The notes under the pieces are model-generated. The model worked only from the letters and a program-made list of their open reading frames with translations. It had not been told where the DNA came from and did no database searches. DNA of 64,000 nucleotides. It comes from Thiomicrorhabdus sp963677355. GTDB lineage: Bacteria; Pseudomonadota; Gammaproteobacteria; Thiomicrospirales; Thiomicrospiraceae. A program made the position numbers and the translations under genes. Below are positions 51,620 to 59,504 of this stretch, piece after piece; the stretch's first letter is position 1; every line of letters starts with the position of its first letter. The stretch lies in contig CAXXXQ010000001.1 in the NCBI GenBank assembly GCA_963677355.2, forward strand, positions 248,001 through 312,000, given 5' to 3'.

Positions 51620-52949
51620 TTAAATTCTTGGGTACCCCTTTGACCGTTTCAAAATTTGAAAGATACTCCATATCAACTCCATAAAAATTTGAACCTCCCA
51701 CTATCGCATCTCTAAAGTCACAATCATGAAGCTCAGAACCTGTAAAATCAGCACCTGACATTATTGCATCTATAAACAAGGTATCTATGATATGTGATTC
51801 ATTAAATTTACAACTTCTTAGACTAGCTCCTGAAAAACTTGTCGTAGAAACATCAACATCTTTAAAGGAGGAATATCCCAATTTTGCAGCTTCAAAGTTG
51901 ACTCCCATTAATACAGAATAATCCCATTTACCACCTGCAATCTGAGCGCCTTTCAATAAAACATTATGCATATAAGCGTGATAAAACTTACAACGCACCA
52001 AATTCGTATTACTTAAATCAACACCATTGAAACTACACCCAGTAAAATCTACATCTTCAAACTTAAGATAACCTCCAAATGCAGTACTTCTCAGACAAGC
52101 ATTCTCCAAATTAACGCCAACTAAGCTTAACCCTCGTCGAGGAAAGTTATGATTGACTAAAAAAGCAAACCACTCCTCGGAGACAATTTGATTAACCTGC
52201 TTAGCAAGAGGTAATTTATCAATGGTGATATCTATAACCCTTGCATCTAAATTAATATTACTTTCTGCTAAAATTGAAAGCACTAACTTGTGCTGGGATC
52301 TAAGTACACTTACAAATATTTCGTAAGCTCCTCGTTTGAAACTTTCACCTAATTCTCCCCTTAGATAAGGTCTTAAAGAGTGTAAAGCAGAAACTTGTAA
52401 TGTTAATGCCTCCTCAGAATTTTTATCAGAATTCTTGATATTACCTGTCGCCCATTCTTGTAATTGTTGAAATTCTTTAAGATTTATATCTTTTCTAGAC
52501 TGTTCTATTTCTCTTAATTTATTAGTGTCTCTAAATGCCCAAATAATAAAAATAACAGGAGCAGACATTAACAACACAGCAGTACTGGACAAAATTTTTG
52601 TATCAACCTGATCTATTTCAAGAACATTTAATCCTAAACAACCACCTTTCTGACCTAAGCAATCAAATAGATAATACCCTAGTAAAACAGAAATAACAGA
52701 AGCCACCAACACCCATAGAGAACGTACCATTGTTGACGGTGCTTTTGGAACATTGGCGTATTTTTTTCTGAGTTTATAAATTGTCCATTTATGTTTGATT
52801 AATTTTTTTAAATCAAACTCCGAATATTTATAAAGATATTGTTTGAGAATATCCTTCAGTTTATTCTCCGAAAAAAACAAATAAAGAAAATAAACACTTA
52901 AAGAAATGCAAACAAATAAGAAGAGAAATAATGAAATAAATTCAGTCAA
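51594..52949 (-). CDS. Membrane-anchored pentapeptide-repeat protein
   Basis: A 451-residue protein of unknown role. It has a hydrophobic N-terminal helix (about 4-28), two further membrane helices (about 76-97 and 118-140), a charged helical middle (150-270), then at least 25 degenerate pentapeptide repeats of the A(D/N)LXX type (about 280-435; for example VDFTGCSFNGVDLSNTNLVR and SGADFTGSELHDCDFRDA). Such repeats fold as a square beta helix. Its composition is more AT-rich than its neighbours and it has many Lys, Asn and Ile, hinting at acquisition. Its last codons overlap the end of bioA (51594-51619) on the other strand, which is odd for an old pair of genes. Confidence 0.85.
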   Translation of the reverse strand: MTEFISLFLFLFVCISLSVYFLYLFFSENKLKDILKQYLYKYSEFDLKKLIKHKWTIYKLRKKYANVPKAPSTMVRSLWVLVASVISVLLGYYLFDCLGQKGGCLGLNVLEIDQVDTKILSSTAVLLMSAPVIFIIWAFRDTNKLREIEQSRKDINLKEFQQLQEWATGNIKNSDKNSEEALTLQVSALHSLRPYLRGELGESFKRGAYEIFVSVLRSQHKLVLSILAESNINLDARVIDITIDKLPLAKQVNQIVSEEWFAFLVNHNFPRRGLSLVGVNLENACLRSTAFGGYLKFEDVDFTGCSFNGVDLSNTNLVRCKFYHAYMHNVLLKGAQIAGGKWDYSVLMGVNFEAAKLGYSSFKDVDVSTTSFSGASLRSCKFNESHIIDTLFIDAIMSGADFTGSELHDCDFRDAIVGGSNFYGVDMEYLSNFETVKGVPKNLITSVRYVD

Positions 52950-53332
52950 AGCAAATACCTTTTGAATTTGATATTTGCCATTCTAAAACAAGAAAAGATA
53001 AATTCAGTAAAAATACGGAATTTTATATTGAAAAGCTTTTTCTATAGTTCGTTTCCACGTAAAACTAAATACACCCCCCATATTCCCCTTGGAATAAATT
53101 GTGCAAAGACCTTAACGAAATGAACGATGAAAAAATCCAGCTGTTTGAGCAAAGCGAGTTCTGGATTTTCAGTGAATGAGTTTAGAACTTGCCAATTTAT
53201 GTAGCGGGGTGCCTTTGTTTGCTTACTTTATTGGGCAAGCAATAAAGTAAGGGGAAGCCTGTTATGAAAAGCATGGCGAAGAAAAGAATTTAAAAGGCTT
53301 CTCAACTCGTCATAAATCCTTTTCGAAGATAA
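52950..53332. other. Intergenic block with three inverted repeats
   Basis: No gene is supported in these 383 bp. The part from 53131 to 53301 holds three successive stem-loops, described as repeats, plus GCGGGGTGCCTTTG between them. The first could act as a terminator on the minus strand for the beta-barrel gene, since its stem is followed by T6. Confidence 0.6.
53131..53301. repeat. Structured intergenic element, three hairpins
   Basis: Stem 1: AAAATCCAG/CTGGATTTT (53132-53140, 53161-53169). Stem 2: CTTACTTTATTG/CAATAAAGTAAG, perfect 12 bp (53222-53233, 53240-53251). Stem 3: GAAGCCT/AGGCTTC (53254-53260, 53295-53301). The pattern recalls, from memory, a recurring intergenic palindromic sequence in many beta- and gammaproteobacteria containing GGGTGCC before a long AT-rich hairpin. 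No second copy is visible in this window. Confidence 0.55.
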
Positions 53333-54229
53333 TCAAAATTGGTAACTCACTCCTAGATTCCAGCCTTTACCTTGATCAATATAAAAATGGTCTCGCTCTT
53401 TATAGGAGCGATCATACAAAACCAGTTGGTTGGAGATATCGGCTTGCAGACCAAAGCGGGCCTCCAACTTTTTCGTAAAACGGTAATGTACCTGCCAACT
53501 GGCACGCCAATTTTTGGAATGAAAGAAACCGCCCGCTTCAATCGGACTATCATCGGCCAATTTCGCGATCGCCTGATGATAAATCAATCCAAAATCCGTT
53601 CGTAAATTTGAATTTAAATGGTAGCCTAACTGAGTTTTAGGAAAGCCGATATGGCCGTAATATCCCGCTCTGACAATGAAGGGATAATTATAAGTATATT
53701 CAAAGATGGGCAACAGAATAGTACCGACCGGATGATAATTGGCATACACACCAAGTTGCCACGAGCTTTTCTTATCCAGCTTCTCGCTATACAGCAGATA
53801 AGACTGCAAACTCAATGAGTCACTGACATCCTCTTCAAAAGCCCATTCCGCCCCCACATGCCCTAGCCACATTCTTTTATCATCTAACCGATAAGGAACA
53901 TGAGCCTGCAAGTGATATCGATGCAAATTGGATAACGGCTTCTTAACTCCGGTCGCAAAAGGCAAATCAGCTTGATCTTGCCAATTTACTGAAAAAGACT
54001 CATATGCAAAGCTGAGCAAAAAGTTACCCACCTCGATTTTGGAGTGATCAATATCGTAGCCACCACCTTGATTAACATTCATACCCATCATGGAAGAATA
54101 GTCAACTTTCAGCTTGAGAGCTAAAAACTCATCAATAGCCTGCTGCTCTTTATCAACCATCTGTTCTGTTGCCAAGACAGGAGGTAAAGGAAAAAAGAAA
54201 AGAATCAGAACAACAAATAGATAATGCAT
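53333..54229 (-). CDS. Predicted outer-membrane beta-barrel protein
   Basis: A 298-residue protein with a signal peptide (residues 1-20, VLILFFFPLPPVLA then TEQM). The rest alternates hydrophobic and polar residues with many Tyr, Trp and Gly (HRYHLQAHVPYRL, QLGVYANYHPVG, ASWQVHYRF), and it ends in NLGVSYQF; a terminal Phe is the usual barrel-assembly signal. No family is recognised with confidence; transport or adhesion would be guesses. It stands alone between a hairpin-rich region and zntB, about 115 bp from the latter. Confidence 0.75.
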   Translation of the reverse strand: MHYLFVVLILFFFPLPPVLATEQMVDKEQQAIDEFLALKLKVDYSSMMGMNVNQGGGYDIDHSKIEVGNFLLSFAYESFSVNWQDQADLPFATGVKKPLSNLHRYHLQAHVPYRLDDKRMWLGHVGAEWAFEEDVSDSLSLQSYLLYSEKLDKKSSWQLGVYANYHPVGTILLPIFEYTYNYPFIVRAGYYGHIGFPKTQLGYHLNSNLRTDFGLIYHQAIAKLADDSPIEAGGFFHSKNWRASWQVHYRFTKKLEARFGLQADISNQLVLYDRSYKERDHFYIDQGKGWNLGVSYQF

Positions 54230-54344
54230 TTTAATTTTGTGCAGTAACGAATTACTGCCACTTTAAAAATGCAATATGACAATCAGAAAGCAATTAAATT
54301 ACAAAATAAATATCCGGCCACACGGCAAGAGCAAAACTCTTAGA

Positions 54345-55313
54345 TCAAAACCATTTACGCCATTTAAAGATCACCAGTTGAATCACTACCAAACAGAATA
54401 GGATCCAGAAAAACAGCTTAAAAGCCCCGCTATATTCCGCCCCCGGAATCCCTGCTAAGTTGACCCCGAATAGACCGGTCAAAAACCCTAGCGGTAGGAA
54501 AATGGCGGTAATTACCGACAACACATACATACGACTATTAAGCTGCTCGCTGATTTTATTCTGCAACTCTTCTTGGGCAACGGCCGCTCGTTCGCGCAGT
54601 GCTTCCAAATCCTCCAACCCTCGGGTAATCCGATCCACCACTTCGCGCAATGCCATCCGACTGTCTGAATCCAGCCACTCCAAGCGCTCGGTTGAAAAAC
54701 GTACCAAAGCGTCTTTTTGCGGGGCGATATAACGTCTAAGTGCAATCACTTGACGACGCAAACTACTGATATTGGAGCGAAGCGATAGATTGCCCTCATC
54801 AATCACCAACTCCTCCAGCTCACTCATTCGATCTTCCAAGGAGTCGATCAACTGGCTGATCTCCCAAACCATGGTATCTGCCAGAGACACTAACAACTCA
54901 CCAATAGTTTTGGGGCCACGGCTTTTCTGCAAAGCTAAAACGACATCATCCAACGCCTGCACATTGCGGTGCAATGTAGTGATCAAACGTCGTTCGTCTT
55001 TCCATAAACGTAAGGCAACCAGATCATCCGCACCTTCCTGCTGATTCTTATTAACGCCTCGCCAGGCAAAAATGACACCGCTATCCAACACATTGAAACG
55101 CGGACGAGATTCAGAACTCATCAGCGTTTCGGCAACGGAGATATCCAAACCGCTATCATGGAATAGCCATGCTTTGGTTTCATAAGCCGCATAATCCAAA
55201 TGCAACCACAGTTCGCCTTGCTCTGGCTGCCATTTGGCTAGCTGCTCGTCATCTAATGTTTTTGCGCCACCTTGGCCATCCAATAAGAACACATGTATCA
55301 GTCCTTGCTGCAT
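54345..55313 (-). CDS. zntB: Zinc transporter ZntB-like, CorA superfamily
   Basis: A 322-residue CorA-fold transporter. The N-terminal cytoplasmic domain (about 1-255) ends in a long helix; two membrane helices follow at about 265-285 and 297-317. The selectivity loop after the first helix reads GLFGVNLAGIPG: the GVN in place of CorA's GMN is typical of the ZntB branch. E. coli ZntB moves Zn2+ with protons; whether this one imports zinc or another divalent ion is not shown by sequence alone. It ends with a basic tail (FKWRKWF). Confidence 0.85.
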   Translation of the reverse strand: MQQGLIHVFLLDGQGGAKTLDDEQLAKWQPEQGELWLHLDYAAYETKAWLFHDSGLDISVAETLMSSESRPRFNVLDSGVIFAWRGVNKNQQEGADDLVALRLWKDERRLITTLHRNVQALDDVVLALQKSRGPKTIGELLVSLADTMVWEISQLIDSLEDRMSELEELVIDEGNLSLRSNISSLRRQVIALRRYIAPQKDALVRFSTERLEWLDSDSRMALREVVDRITRGLEDLEALRERAAVAQEELQNKISEQLNSRMYVLSVITAIFLPLGFLTGLFGVNLAGIPGAEYSGAFKLFFWILFCLVVIQLVIFKWRKWF

Positions 55314-55389
55314 ACCGACTCCTCATACAACTTAATTGGATTATTCATGATAATGATTAAAAAGCCTAGCTTTGTCTGTGACTTAAAAT

Positions 55390-55416
55390 AAAAAAGGCGG
55401 TCAAATGACCGCCTTT
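55390..55416 (-). terminator. Terminator of the spermidine-osmC operon
   Basis: The arms AAAGGCGGTCA (55393-55403) and TGACCGCCTTT (55406-55416) form an 11-bp inverse complement; on the minus strand six T follow. It lies 20 bp beyond the OsmC-family stop. Confidence 0.92.
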
Positions 55417-55436
55417 CACACCAAATAATTCAAGCA

Positions 55437-55853
55437 TCAAGCTTCAATAATTTCGTAACTGTGCGTCATTTCAGCCGTTTTTTCGAGCATTTTAGAAACC
55501 GAACAGTATTTTTCCGCCGACAGTTCAACCGCACGCTTGACCTTCTTCTCATTCAAATCGGTTCCGGTCACCTTAAAATGCAGATTGATTTTAGTATAGA
55601 CGGCAGGCACCGCATCGGCGCGTTCGGAGGTGATATCCATTTCACAAGCTTTAACGTCCTGTTTACCTTTTTCCAACATCATCATGACATCGATACCTGA
55701 ACAACCACCCAAGCCCATCAACAACAACTCCATTGGACGAGAACCGCGATCTTCACCGCCCACTTCCTGAGAGGCATCCATCATCACCTTATGACCGGTT
55801 GAAGAAGTTGCTTCAAAGGCTTTGCCGCCTTTCCAATCGACTTTAATAGACAT
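55437..55853 (-). CDS. OsmC-family protein, YhfA-like
   Basis: A 138-residue OsmC/Ohr-fold protein. It has the two fold cysteines expected for redox-active members: one in LLMGLGGCSGIDVMMML (about residue 51) and one in AEKYCSVSKMLEKTAE (about residue 116). Members reduce hydroperoxides or remain uncharacterised; this short form resembles YhfA. It begins 11 bp after the ornithine decarboxylase gene and ends at a terminator, so it is probably the last gene of the polyamine operon. A link between peroxide defence and polyamines is inference. Confidence 0.85.
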   Translation of the reverse strand: MSIKVDWKGGKAFEATSSTGHKVMMDASQEVGGEDRGSRPMELLLMGLGGCSGIDVMMMLEKGKQDVKACEMDITSERADAVPAVYTKINLHFKVTGTDLNEKKVKRAVELSAEKYCSVSKMLEKTAEMTHSYEIIEA

Positions 55854-55864
55854 TCTAGTTCTCC

Positions 55865-57061
55865 TTAATTCTCGTCCGAGTGATCTACCAAATCTTCGAC
55901 CACGATTACCTTAGGCTTAGGATAATAGTTGAACTCGGTAGCCGATGCAATGGTATAAGCTCCCATCTGTTTGGCCACCAAAATATCCCCTACCTGTAAA
56001 TCAGGCAATTCAATGTCCTCATCCACCACATCAATACTGTCGCAGGTTGGGCCGGCCAGTACGCTCGGGTAGAAATCTCCGGTGGGATCAAAAGCCTTTA
56101 ACGGCCCGATCGGATATTTTGCATGATCATACATCTGACCACTCAAAGCCCCATACACACCGTCATCCAGATAATACCAAGTACGGGCACCACGCTTTGC
56201 TTTACCAATAATACTCAACACTTCAATCATCGACGGCGCGGAGATAAAACGTCCCGGTTCGGCAAACACTCGAATCCCGTCCGGTAAAGCTTTTAATGCC
56301 TCGACAATCGGAGCACAGAAATCTTCAATCGGCATTACCGGCCCCTGATAGGCGACCGGAAAACTACCGCCGATATCCAACCATTTCCAATCGACATCAT
56401 CCATCTCTTTCATCGCATCAATCGATGCTTTGACGGCATTCACCTGAGCCATCGGCGACAGTGACTGCGAGCCAACATGAAAAGATAGACCCGAAACCGT
56501 CAAGCCGTTCTCTTGAGCGAGGTCGACCAACTCCGGCAGCTCTTCCAGAGCACAGCCGAACTTACGTGACAGATCCACCACCGCATCCTGACTGCGGAAA
56601 CTGACTCGCACCATCAGTTCAACCTGATCTTTATAAGGGATGAACTTGATAACTTCAGCCGGATTGTCGACCACGAAACGTGTGCAACCGAAAGCCAGCG
56701 CTTCACGTATCTCGCGATCTTTTTTAATCGGATGGGTATGAATACACCGCTCTCCGGCAACACCTAACCCTTTCACCAAATCGACTTCCCCGGAAGTCGC
56801 CAAATCGAACTGGCTACCCAAGGCTTTTAAACGTTTAATCAAGTCGGGATGGGATAAGGATTTGACCGCATAGAACAACTCAACACCCGGCAGAGCCGCC
56901 TGCAAAGCTTTGTACTGATACTCCACCTCTTCCAAGTCCAGGACCATGAAAGGTGTTTCATGCTGCTCCACCAACTCCTGCAACGACTTGCGGTCAAACA
57001 GCTCCAATTCGTCCGGGTGGGATTGCTCGGCAAAATGCTGAACTAACGCCTGAGTATCCAT
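55865..57061 (-). CDS. speC: Ornithine decarboxylase, PLP alanine-racemase fold
   Basis: Makes putrescine from ornithine, the first step of spermidine synthesis here. The 398-residue protein is the eukaryotic-type (fold III) decarboxylase: PLP lysine in ELFYAVKSLSHPDL (about residue 68), GCTRFVVDNPAEV, the phosphate-binding WLDIGGSFP, FAEPGRFIS, and the active-site loop LAGPTCDSIDVV. The ATG shares a base with the speE stop (TAATG). Specificity could include lysine, but the coupling to speE and speH supports ornithine. Pseudomonas uses the same fold under the name SpeC. Confidence 0.9.
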   Translation of the reverse strand: MDTQALVQHFAEQSHPDELELFDRKSLQELVEQHETPFMVLDLEEVEYQYKALQAALPGVELFYAVKSLSHPDLIKRLKALGSQFDLATSGEVDLVKGLGVAGERCIHTHPIKKDREIREALAFGCTRFVVDNPAEVIKFIPYKDQVELMVRVSFRSQDAVVDLSRKFGCALEELPELVDLAQENGLTVSGLSFHVGSQSLSPMAQVNAVKASIDAMKEMDDVDWKWLDIGGSFPVAYQGPVMPIEDFCAPIVEALKALPDGIRVFAEPGRFISAPSMIEVLSIIGKAKRGARTWYYLDDGVYGALSGQMYDHAKYPIGPLKAFDPTGDFYPSVLAGPTCDSIDVVDEDIELPDLQVGDILVAKQMGAYTIASATEFNYYPKPKVIVVEDLVDHSDEN

Positions 57062-57909
57062 TACTTCAGAACATCCAATACATATTGCGGTAGCGCAAAA
57101 CTGCCCTTGTGAACATCAGGTGTATAGAAACGCGTCGTAATGCCCGACTCAACATAACGTTGCTGTAAAGTTTCTACCGGAACCTCTTTCAAAGAAAGAT
57201 TATCCGTCGCCCAAGCAAAGGTCATGATGCCACCGACATAAGTTGGTACCGCCCCCGAATAAAAGGAAGCTTGCTCGAATAGAGGTGACAAACGCTTGAA
57301 CGTGGTTTCCACCTCATCCGTCTGCATGAAGCTCACGCCGTTCTGTGCAACAAACACGCCGTCCGCATTCAAGCAGTTTTTAATACCTTGATAAAAACGT
57401 GAAGTGAACAGCACCTCTCCCGGACCCATCGGATCGGTTGAATCAGAAATAATGACATCGAATTTCTCTGTACATTCATTAACAAAATCCACACCGTCGG
57501 CAATCACGATATTCGCTTTAGGATTGTCATAAGCTCCGGCCGAATGATTCGGCAAATACTGTACGCACATATCGATAACCTGCTGATCGATTTCCACCTG
57601 AGTAACCGACTCGACATTTTGGTGCTTGAGGACTTCACGCAGAATACCACCGTCACCACCGCCAATGATCAATACCTTTTTGGCATTGCCATGGGCCAGC
57701 ATCGGTACGTGCACCATCATCTCATGATAGACAAACTCATCTTTTTCAGTAGTCTGGATAACACCATCCAGTGCCATCACCGTGCCCCACTGTTCATTTT
57801 TAAAGATGATCAAGTGCTGATGTCCGGTATCCACCTCAAACAACACCTCATCCATAACAAATTGTTGACCCCAAGTCGGGTAAAGCGTTTCTAAATAATT
57901 CTTTTTCAT
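57061..57909 (-). CDS. speE: Spermidine synthase
   Basis: Transfers aminopropyl from decarboxylated S-adenosylmethionine to putrescine. The 282-residue protein has the N-terminal strand domain (YPTWGQQFVMDEVLFEVDTG), the conserved VMALDGVIQTTEKDEFVYHE, the nucleotide loop VLIIGGGDGGILREVL, and ISDSTDPMGPGEVLF with the catalytic Asp. Its ATG overlaps the speH stop (ATGA, 57906-57909), and its own stop overlaps the decarboxylase start. Confidence 0.97.
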   Translation of the reverse strand: MKKNYLETLYPTWGQQFVMDEVLFEVDTGHQHLIIFKNEQWGTVMALDGVIQTTEKDEFVYHEMMVHVPMLAHGNAKKVLIIGGGDGGILREVLKHQNVESVTQVEIDQQVIDMCVQYLPNHSAGAYDNPKANIVIADGVDFVNECTEKFDVIISDSTDPMGPGEVLFTSRFYQGIKNCLNADGVFVAQNGVSFMQTDEVETTFKRLSPLFEQASFYSGAVPTYVGGIMTFAWATDNLSLKEVPVETLQQRYVESGITTRFYTPDVHKGSFALPQYVLDVLK

Positions 57910-58415
57910 GCTATCGCCAAGGTATTCGGTTCAACTTCACCGCGCAAAATGGTGTCGACTTTTACTTCTGTCGGCGCAAAGGCCGCTTTCAATACATCAA
58001 TCGCTTTTTCAGGTTGTGAGTCGCCGCACATAAAGACATCAAAAGCGGCATATTCACGTTCCGGCCACGAGTGCACGGAAATATGTGACTCCGCTAAAAC
58101 CGCCACACCGGAAATTCCACCATTCGGCGTAAAGTGATGTAGATGGATATGCAATAGAGTCGCCTTCGCTTTTTCGACCGCTTCACGTAAAGCGTTTTCC
58201 ATGATTTTTAGGTTATCCAAGTTGGTTGCACCCCAAAGATCAATAATCAGGTGTGTTCCGGCAAAGACTTGGCCGTTACGACAAATAAAATGATCCAAAG
58301 TTTGATCTTCTACCGCCTGATCATGAGTCGGCCATGTATCATCGATAATGGTTGTCTTTTCAATAACTTCAAAATGGTCATTACTGGTGACCAAGACATT
58401 TTCTGAATGTGGCAT
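57906..58415 (-). CDS. speH: S-adenosylmethionine decarboxylase proenzyme
   Basis: Makes decarboxylated S-adenosylmethionine for SpeE. The 169-residue protein carries the self-cleavage site in VAVLAESHISVHSWPE; Ser-110 would become the pyruvoyl group, and FDVFMCGD contains the conserved Cys. The core (about 50-160) is the prokaryotic class 1B fold; the N-terminal 45 residues are longer than in Bacillus SpeH but like Pseudomonas SpeD. It opens the operon. Confidence 0.95.
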   Translation of the reverse strand: MPHSENVLVTSNDHFEVIEKTTIIDDTWPTHDQAVEDQTLDHFICRNGQVFAGTHLIIDLWGATNLDNLKIMENALREAVEKAKATLLHIHLHHFTPNGGISGVAVLAESHISVHSWPEREYAAFDVFMCGDSQPEKAIDVLKAAFAPTEVKVDTILRGEVEPNTLAIA

Positions 58416-58577
58416 TTTTGAGTACCTTTATTAAAACACCCACAACTGATTAAGAAAGGCGTGTGGATGAATGATTAATTATTAGTACTAACAACAAAGG
58501 CTAGTTGCCAGCACCCCAACCACGTACTATTTATCGTACGTGAGGCGTTAACCATTTTTCTTTCTGTTGCCTTCAAC

Positions 58578-58606
58578 CTAGATACATCAATGACTAGATA
58601 CATCAA
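58578..58606. repeat. Two 13-bp direct repeats upstream of speH
   Basis: CTAGATACATCAA occurs at 58578-58590 and 58594-58606, separated by TGA, giving a 16-bp period. It could be an operator for a dimeric regulator of the spermidine operon. Confidence 0.7.
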
Positions 58607-58792
58607 CAATATATGCAGATCAAAACACGAAGGTTTCTGTGTGAAAAAAGGAATTGAGTATTATTGTCATTTTTTTAAAAAAAGCAAGCAAAAACTCACC
58701 CCTGTAAACAAATTATCAAAACCCTCCTATCTAATTGATATTACTGAAAAATCATGGTAGGTATTTTTTATCATAACGGCGTCATATTTAGC

Positions 58793-58821
58793 TTGTGATT
58801 CAAATTTTTTAGGCGCATAAT
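58793..58821 (+). promoter_or_regulatory. Candidate promoter of the 2-oxoglutarate oxygenase gene
   Basis: TTGTGA (58793-58798) and CATAAT (58816-58821) are 17 bp apart; transcription would begin near 58828, about 25 nt before the TTG start. Confidence 0.5.
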
Positions 58822-58853
58822 TCGCGAACTTTTTCCCGCGGAGACCTCCCGAG

Positions 58854-59492
58854 TTGAATTTATCCCAAAATCAAATAGAGACCATGCTGGACGCACTCGT
58901 AGAGCACCACTGGTTTGAGTGGCCGAACGCCATTCCAGATGATATCTGCACTGCGTTACTGAATGAGATCGAGTCTTATGACGATCAAGGTGACTTGCAA
59001 AGAGCCGGCATTGGGCGTGGTGATGAACATCAACTGGCCAAAGAGATCCGTCGCGACCAGATTAAATGGCTAAACGGTTCAACGGCTGCCCAACAAGCCT
59101 ATCTCGAAATCATGAACACACTGCGCCAGGAAGTAAACCGCGCACTGTTCCTTGGATTATTCGAATACGAATGTCATTACGCACTCTATAAGAAAGGCGA
59201 TTTTTATTTGAAACATATGGATAGTTTCAAGGGACAATCTAACCGCATTCTCACCAGCGTTTTATACCTCAACCCTGAGTGGCAAGCCGACTGGGGTGGC
59301 GAACTGATCATCTACAATGAAGCCGGCGACACTGCTATTGCCAAAGTGATGCCGGAAATGGGGAAACTGGTGTTGTTTATGAGTGAACACGTTCCGCATG
59401 AGGTCACGGTTACCCAGCAACCTCGAGCCAGTATTGCCGGCTGGTTCCGATGTAACAATACCACTTCGAATCAGCTCGATCCGCCAGCCTGA
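58854..59492 (+). CDS. 2-oxoglutarate/Fe(II) oxygenase, prolyl-4-hydroxylase-like
   Basis: A 212-residue non-heme iron dioxygenase resembling the SM-20/EGL-9 group. The facial triad is visible: His and Asp in FYLKHMDSF, and the distal His in EHVPHEVTV; the 2-oxoglutarate Arg is in RASIAGWFR. The double-stranded beta helix covers about 95-200. Start is a TTG at 58854, supported by GGAG ten bases upstream; the first internal ATG (58884) lacks such a site. The substrate is unknown; bacterial relatives hydroxylate proteins such as EF-Tu or ribosomal proteins, which is interesting beside this locus but not proved. Confidence 0.88.
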   Translation: MNLSQNQIETMLDALVEHHWFEWPNAIPDDICTALLNEIESYDDQGDLQRAGIGRGDEHQLAKEIRRDQIKWLNGSTAAQQAYLEIMNTLRQEVNRALFLGLFEYECHYALYKKGDFYLKHMDSFKGQSNRILTSVLYLNPEWQADWGGELIIYNEAGDTAIAKVMPEMGKLVLFMSEHVPHEVTVTQQPRASIAGWFRCNNTTSNQLDPPA

Positions 59493-59504
59493 TCGTAACA
59501 GGCC

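Larger units (their letters stand above)
58416..58853. other. Divergent intergenic region upstream of speH
   Basis: 438 bp shared by speH (minus) and an oxygenase gene (plus). It holds two 13-bp direct repeats (58578-58606), an inverted repeat CACGTAC/GTACGTG around 58531-58552, an 8-bp stem near 58437-58468 close to speH, and a plus-strand promoter (58793-58821). No clear speH promoter is found; TTGCTT-N18-TAATAC near 58655-58685 on the minus strand is a weak candidate. No gene is supported. Confidence 0.55.

Noticed and set aside
53222..53251. 12-bp perfect palindrome as a simple terminator
   Set aside because: Neither side of the stem is followed by a T run; only the neighbouring stem at 53132-53169 has one, on the minus strand.
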